This document shows positions 59,698-64,000 of a stretch of DNA of 64,000 nt, piece after piece. The stretch's first letter is position 1; every line of letters begins with the position of its first letter. This DNA is from Polyangiaceae bacterium (GTDB taxonomy: Bacteria > Myxococcota_A > Polyangia > Polyangiales > Polyangiaceae): contig JACKEA010000005.1 of the NCBI GenBank assembly GCA_020633235.1, forward strand, positions 815,610 to 879,609, written 5' to 3'. The translations under genes and the position numbers were made by a program. A model generated the notes under the pieces. It searched no databases. It saw only the letters and a program-made list of their open reading frames with translations, and had not been told where the DNA came from.

Positions 59698-59733
59698 TTC
59701 GACTCCTGAGGGGAACGGGGGCTGGGCGCCGGC

Positions 59734-62700
59734 TCAACGCCGGCGCCTCCGGGCGCCGAGCAGCGCGATGCCGACCAGTGCCAACAGCCATCCGGCGGTG
59801 TTGGAGCCCGAGCTCGGGGCGCTGCAGGAGCAGCCGCCACCCTCGAGCGCGACGCCAGACGGACTGCCGCCGGTGCCGCTACCCGCCGCACCGCCGCTAC
59901 CCGCCGCACCGCCGCTACCCGCCGCACCGCCGCTGCCGGCGGCGCCCGCGGCGCCGCCAGTGCCGGTGGGTACGCACTGTCCGATGCTCTGGTCGGTGGA
60001 AGTGCACTCCTGACCGGTGGGACAGCCGCTGTCGGTGCCCACGCCTCGACAGCCGGGCACGCACTTCTTTTCGTCGCCGCAGACGAAGCCGCTGTTGGGA
60101 CCGCTGCAGTCGGTGTCGGTGGCGCAGACGTCGTCCTTCGGATCGTTGGGATCGGTCTCACCCGAGTCCACCGCGCCGTTGTGGTTCGCGTCTTCTTCGC
60201 CGTCCGGCACGCTGCCCTTGTCCGTGTCGGCCGTCAGCACCCCGGTGGTGGTCGTCGGATCCGCGTCCGGCGTGCACTTGCCCGCGCTCGCGTCGGTTCC
60301 GGGGTCATTGCAGCCGCGACCCGCCTCGGTACCGTCGAACAGGCCGTCGCCGTCGCTGTCCTCATCGAGCGGATTGATCTTGCCGTCGCCGTCGTGGTCG
60401 TCACTCGGGTTGGGCTCGGCGCCATCCGGCAGGCCGTCGTCGTCGCTGTCCGCGTCGTTCGGGTTCGTTCCCAGCGTCGCTTCCAGAGCGTCGGAGAGCC
60501 CGTCCTTGTCGCTGTCGACCACGTTGCTGTCGTCCGCACCATGACCGCTGGTCGGGTCGGTCTCGCCGCTGTCCAGCGCGCCGTCGAGGTTGGCGTCCTC
60601 GGAGCCGTCCGTGACGCCGCCGCCATCGGTATCGGCCAAGAGCGGGCTGGTCGTGGTGGAGGGGTCGGCGTCCGCCTTGCAGTGACCGAGGCTCGCGTCC
60701 GTCGCCGGGTCATCGCAGTTCTTCCCGGTCTCGGTGCCGTCGAACAGCGCGTCGTTGTCGCTATCCACGTCCAACACGTTGATCAGGCCGTCGCCATCGG
60801 TGTCGTGGGAGGGGTTGTGCTCGCTACCGTCGAGCAGCCCATCGTCGTCACTGTCGGCGTCGTTCGGGTTGGAACCGAGGAACGTCTCCAGAGCGTCGGA
60901 CAAGCCGTCCTTGTCGGTGTCCACCACGGAGCTGTCGTCGCCGTCGTGGGTCGCCGTCGGATCGGTCTCGCCGCTGTCGACCACGCCGTTCAGGTTTGCG
61001 TCCTCCGAGCCGTCACTCACGCCGCCGCCGTCGGTGTCCGCGTTCAGCGGATCCGTCGTGGTGGCGCCCTGGTCGCCATCGGGGATGCAGGCCTTGGCCT
61101 TGGGATCCGTGGCGGCGTTCGCGCAGTCCTTGCCGAGCTCGGTACCGTCGAACAAGCCGTCGTCGTCACTGTCGGGGTCGAGAGCGTTGATCAGGCCGTC
61201 GCCATCCGTGTCGGTGCCGGGGCTCGGCTCGTCGCCGTCGAGCACGCCGTCATCGTCACTATCGGCGTCGTTCGGATCGGTTCCGAGCTTCGCCTCCTCG
61301 TCGTCCGAGAGCCCGTCGTTGTCGGTGTCGACGCAACCGTCGTCGATGGTGCCGTTGCAGTCGTCGTCCTTGCCGTTGCCGCACACCTCGGCGCTCTGGG
61401 CGACGCAGCCGCAGACCTTGGTGCCCGCATCGCAGTTGGGCGTGAGGCCGTCGCAGTCCGAGTCGCTCAGGCATCCCACGCAGCTACCGGCGCCGGTGTC
61501 GCACACCGGCGTGGTACCGCTGCAGTCGTTGTTGCTGACGCAGCCCACACACACGCCCTGAGTCGTGTTGCACACCGGCGTAGTTCCGGTGCAGGCCGTG
61601 CTGTTGGTCGACGAGCACTGGCCGCAAGCGCCGGACGCTTGACACGCCGGCGTCGATCCGCCGCAGTCGGCGTCCGTGGCGCAGCCCTGGCAGGTCTTGG
61701 TCGTGGTGTTGCACACCGGCGTGGTGCCGCTGCAGTTCGCGTCCGTGAGGCACCCCACGCACACGCCGCCGCTCACGTCGCACACCGGAGTGGCGCCCGT
61801 GCAGGCCGTGCTGTTCGTCGCCGAGCACTGGCCGCAGGCACCCGACGGCTGACACGCCGGCGTGGCGCCGCCGCACTGTGAGTCAGCAGTGCAGCCCACG
61901 CAGGTCTTGGCCGCGTTGCACACCGGCGTCGTGCCACTGCAGTTCGCGCTCGTGAGGCACTGCACGCAGACGTTGGGGTTCGGCACCGTGTTGCACTTCG
62001 GGGTCGGCGCGCTGCACTGCGCGTCCGTTTGGCACTCGTCCACCACGATCGGCGTGGGGGGCGACCCTGGACCCGAGCCGTTGCCGTCCGTCGGCCAATT
62101 GTTGGCGGGCGCGCCCAACAGGCCGGACGCCTGGATGCTCGCCTGATTCTCGATGGTGCCGCTCGCGTTCGCGTCCACCGTCACCTGGAACTTCACGACG
62201 GTGGTCTCACCCACCGCCAGCGTGCCTCCTTGGGTCGCATTCGCTCCCACGCCCAAGCGCACGGTGACGGTCTTGCTACCGGCGTTGTACTCGGCCTGAT
62301 CGTCCCCGGCCGCATCCGTCTTGGCGCCGGTGTTCGGCCCCGACACGATCTGGATGGTGCCCGGCTTGTACGTCACGCCCGCCGGAACCAGGTCCGCGAG
62401 CACGGTGTTCACCGCGGTGTCGTTGCCGCTGTTGACGACGTTGATGGTGTACTCGAGCGTGTCTCCCGGCAGAACCGAGCCGCCGTTCACGTCCGTGACG
62501 GTCTTCTCGGAACCGGTGAACTCCGGCTTGAAGGTCGAGATACTGGTGATGAAGCCACCCAGATAGTAGATGTCTCCGGAGCTGGTCGCCTGGATGTCGG
62601 CGCTGGTCTGCCCTGGGGTCACTCGATTCGTGATGTTCACGATGTCGAGGTCCATGCCGCCCATGCTCTGGGCCGTGCCCGTGAGCTGAGGCAGGTCCCC

Positions 62701-63594
62701 CACTACCGAGACGGGAGCGCCGAGAGACGAACGCGTCGAATTGAAGAAGTTGTCGATCGGGTTCTGCGCATCGGAGAGGCGGTCGGCACTGCCAAGCGGC
62801 GCCACGCCGAAACGAAGCGAGTCACCCACGAGCTGCGCGTCGCCCTCCCAGGTCACGACGCCCAAGCGAGCGTTGAAGCCCGCGTTCGGAACCAGAAACC
62901 CACTGAGGCTTCCACTCGCCGGATTGCCGTTGGTCACGGAGTCCAAGCCGTCGAAGATGGCGAGATTCCGTGGCGGCTCTGTCAAGTCTTCGTAGAAGAC
63001 GACCAGCCACCAGCCGCCGATCAACCCGCTGTTGTTGGCATTGACGAAGGACGTGGTTCCGACGCCGCTGACGCGAAACGCCCCCGCCCCGTTGGTCTGC
63101 AGCAACGTGGTGACGTCCGCCGTGCTCTGGTAGGTGGTGCCCGAGGTGAACACCTGGTCCGCCACCAGGTTCTGGGTGAACGTGCCCGGCCGCTCGATGG
63201 TCACGGTGTTGTCACCGCCGGCCTGGACGCCAGCCCAGTACAGACGCGCATAGTTGACCGTGGCGCCCGCGGGCAGCACCAACATCGCCGTGCTGCGCGC
63301 CGTCGCCGGGGTGATTGACGTATTGGCTTGGACCTGTCCCGCTGCGGGGTCATCGCTACGCCAGTGGAGGTCCGGCGATGTGTCGTTCACGTTGTTCCCA
63401 CAGGCGCCCACGGTGCCCACCACCGGGGCTGGAGTGCCTGCGGCGCACTCGAATCCGAGGGTGTTCCCCACCAGAGCAAAGTCACCCTTCAAATCCACCT
63501 GTTTGCGCAGCGTAGGTGCTGCGCTGGCAGTGGACGCCAGCAGAGTGATGACGATGGAAGAACCCAGTAGTGTCGATCGATTGCGCAAACCCAT
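59734..63594 (-). CDS. Giant Cys- and Asp-rich surface protein with MYXO-CTERM-like tail
   Basis: 1286 aa from ATG 63594 (GAGGAA nearby); an upstream TTG is less likely. Signal STLLGSSIVITLLASTASAA. Residues about 30-350 form a beta-rich domain (ATVNYARLYWAGVQAGGDN), followed by a DUF11-type repeat (VLPGDTLEYTINVVNSGNDT). About 210 residues of Cys repeats follow (NCSGTTPVCN ... KTCVGC), with two nearly identical halves. Then come seven or more thrombospondin type 3-like Asp repeats (DTDNDGLSDDEEAKLGTDPN), a MopE-type CGNGKDDDCNG motif, a Gly linker of 18-bp repeats, and a GCSCSAP-helix-RRRRR sorting tail. Probably a long, calcium-stabilised surface adhesin. Confidence 0.85.
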   Translation of the reverse strand: MGLRNRSTLLGSSIVITLLASTASAAPTLRKQVDLKGDFALVGNTLGFECAAGTPAPVVGTVGACGNNVNDTSPDLHWRSDDPAAGQVQANTSITPATARSTAMLVLPAGATVNYARLYWAGVQAGGDNTVTIERPGTFTQNLVADQVFTSGTTYQSTADVTTLLQTNGAGAFRVSGVGTTSFVNANNSGLIGGWWLVVFYEDLTEPPRNLAIFDGLDSVTNGNPASGSLSGFLVPNAGFNARLGVVTWEGDAQLVGDSLRFGVAPLGSADRLSDAQNPIDNFFNSTRSSLGAPVSVVGDLPQLTGTAQSMGGMDLDIVNITNRVTPGQTSADIQATSSGDIYYLGGFITSISTFKPEFTGSEKTVTDVNGGSVLPGDTLEYTINVVNSGNDTAVNTVLADLVPAGVTYKPGTIQIVSGPNTGAKTDAAGDDQAEYNAGSKTVTVRLGVGANATQGGTLAVGETTVVKFQVTVDANASGTIENQASIQASGLLGAPANNWPTDGNGSGPGSPPTPIVVDECQTDAQCSAPTPKCNTVPNPNVCVQCLTSANCSGTTPVCNAAKTCVGCTADSQCGGATPACQPSGACGQCSATNSTACTGATPVCDVSGGVCVGCLTDANCSGTTPVCNTTTKTCQGCATDADCGGSTPACQASGACGQCSSTNSTACTGTTPVCNTTQGVCVGCVSNNDCSGTTPVCDTGAGSCVGCLSDSDCDGLTPNCDAGTKVCGCVAQSAEVCGNGKDDDCNGTIDDGCVDTDNDGLSDDEEAKLGTDPNDADSDDDGVLDGDEPSPGTDTDGDGLINALDPDSDDDGLFDGTELGKDCANAATDPKAKACIPDGDQGATTTDPLNADTDGGGVSDGSEDANLNGVVDSGETDPTATHDGDDSSVVDTDKDGLSDALETFLGSNPNDADSDDDGLLDGSEHNPSHDTDGDGLINVLDVDSDNDALFDGTETGKNCDDPATDASLGHCKADADPSTTTSPLLADTDGGGVTDGSEDANLDGALDSGETDPTSGHGADDSNVVDSDKDGLSDALEATLGTNPNDADSDDDGLPDGAEPNPSDDHDGDGKINPLDEDSDGDGLFDGTEAGRGCNDPGTDASAGKCTPDADPTTTTGVLTADTDKGSVPDGEEDANHNGAVDSGETDPNDPKDDVCATDTDCSGPNSGFVCGDEKKCVPGCRGVGTDSGCPTGQECTSTDQSIGQCVPTGTGGAAGAAGSGGAAGSGGAAGSGGAAGSGTGGSPSGVALEGGGCSCSAPSSGSNTAGWLLALVGIALLGARRRRR

Positions 63595-63654
63595 GGCTTC
63601 TCGTTCCTCGAGCAAGGACCCCGGTCCGCCTCAGCGAACCTCGTGCCAACCCGC

Positions 63655-63674
63655 GGCCCGGCTGAAGCCGGGCC
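63655..63674 (-). other. Perfect 8-bp hairpin upstream of the giant surface gene
   Basis: GGCCCGGC and GCCGGGCC with loop TGAA, about 60 bp before the surface-protein start, in the leader between two minus-strand genes. No T tract. Confidence 0.4.
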
Positions 63675-63703
63675 AGCTTCCGATACTTCTCCCAAACGCC
63701 GTC

Positions 63704-63739
63704 GTCGTCTACAGCCTTCGACTGTAGCCTTCAGACGAC
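63704..63739 (-). terminator. Compound hairpin just after the OmpA-domain gene
   Basis: Outer arms GTCGTCT (63704-63710) and AGACGAC (63733-63739) enclose the inner arms CTACAG (63709-63714) and CTGTAG (63722-63727). It begins three bases after the minus-strand stop at 63742. It lacks a T tract. Confidence 0.4.
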
Positions 63740-63741
63740 AG

Positions 63742-64000
63742 TCACTGGATGAGCTGGAGCTCGATCCGTCGGTTCTTCTGCTTGCCTGCAGGCGTGTCGT
63801 TGTCGGCCACCGGCTCGTCCGGCCCGGCGCCCCGAGTCTCGATGCGGGAGGCGTCCACACCTTTGCCTACCAGGTAGGTCTTCACCGAGTCGGCGCGAGC
63901 TTGCGACAGCTTCACGTTGTTCTCGCGGTCGCCATCGCCATCCGTGTGCCCGGTGATGCGTACCCGGAGCTTCTTGTACTCGAGCAGCACCTTGGCGGCG
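63742..64000 (-). CDS. OmpA C-terminal domain protein (5' part outside window)
   Basis: The frame is open to the last base, so only the final 86 codons are seen. They form a complete OmpA-like peptidoglycan-binding end: RVRITGHTDGDGDRENN (Asp that contacts diaminopimelate), LSQARADSVKTYLVGKGVD, the Arg-containing strand RIETRGAGPDEPVADN, and QKNRRIELQLIQ. It is the first of three surface genes in a row on the minus strand, about 150 bp upstream of the giant protein gene. Whether a barrel or repeats precede the domain cannot be seen. Confidence 0.9.
   Translation of the reverse strand, partial: AAKVLLEYKKLRVRITGHTDGDGDRENNVKLSQARADSVKTYLVGKGVDASRIETRGAGPDEPVADNDTPAGKQKNRRIELQLIQ

Noticed and set aside
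60181..61881. 566-codon plus-strand frame with Val/Arg repeats
   Set aside because: Antisense of the thrombospondin-type Asp repeats of the giant surface gene.
1..64000. Mobile elements, prophage, defence island or biosynthetic gene cluster
   Set aside because: No transposase, integrase, phage structural gene, restriction system or PKS/NRPS module was seen; codon usage and GC look even across the window.
1..64000. tRNA or rRNA genes
   Set aside because: No cloverleaf with a TTCGANTC-type T arm or rRNA-like conserved block was recognised in the intergenic spaces, which are mostly too short.

Overview
The window looks like chromosomal DNA of a high-GC, large-genome delta-type bacterium, most likely a member of the Myxococcota (Polyangia, Sorangium/Polyangium-like). 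The reasons are: two proteins ending in MYXO-CTERM-type tails (Cys-rich tripeptide, transmembrane segment, Arg cluster), three eukaryote-type Ser/Thr kinases with C-terminal membrane anchors, an FHA-sigma54 activator, a caspase-fold lipoprotein, many PEGA/TPR proteins, and about 17 predicted lipoproteins, many with Gly/Ser/Ala-rich linkers after the lipobox. No rRNA, tRNA, transposase, phage gene or CRISPR array was seen.

Layout. 1-10.4 kb is mainly housekeeping: an SUV3-like helicase (cut by the window edge), citrate synthase, a tail-anchored Ala/Pro/Lys protein, a 731-bp gap with an unusual repeat pair, a Tat-exported DUF362 protein, a zinc-ribbon protein, an unknown protein behind a good promoter, and glutaminyl-tRNA synthetase fused to a YqeY-like domain. 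10.4-26.2 kb holds envelope and repair genes: a SUMF1-fold lipoprotein, a Gly-rich lipoprotein plus a collagen-like protein closed by a strong terminator, a glycosyltransferase, AlkB, an OmpA-like lipoprotein, a C39-like peptidase, an NTT-type transporter fused to HEAT repeats and a cNMP-binding domain, a metallophosphoesterase lipoprotein, a Hint-domain lipoprotein, MutT and a somatomedin-B lipoprotein.

26.4-38 kb holds two kinase + PEGA cassettes. The second is the most interesting locus in the window. An FHA-domain sigma54 activator (32532-33863, minus) is divergent from an operon (lipoprotein, Ser/Thr kinase, PEGA protein, beta-propeller lipoprotein) that is preceded by a sigma54 -24/-12 match and a perfect 14-bp palindrome placed like an activator site. 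This suggests a self-contained phospho-signal to sigma54 circuit. 38-49 kb has bacterioferritin/bacterioferritin-ferredoxin around a Fur-like box, a second DUF362 gene, a repeat-bearing Cys-rich lipoprotein, ybaK-uvrA, a cyclophilin lipoprotein, an XRE-cupin regulator and a tandem pair of ArsA/GET3-like ATPases. 49-64 kb has a caspase lipoprotein with a chromo/Tudor-like tail, a UbiA prenyltransferase, a multidomain amidase with VCBS-like repeats, a third kinase, and a minus-strand run of OmpA and MYXO-CTERM surface proteins.

Two themes run through the window. Ten of twelve convergent gene pairs abut or overlap (gaps from -48 to +4 bp), so they share no intergenic terminator. Four genes carry 18-bp tandem repeats in low-complexity linkers. 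All functional calls come from reading motifs by eye; no database search was run.
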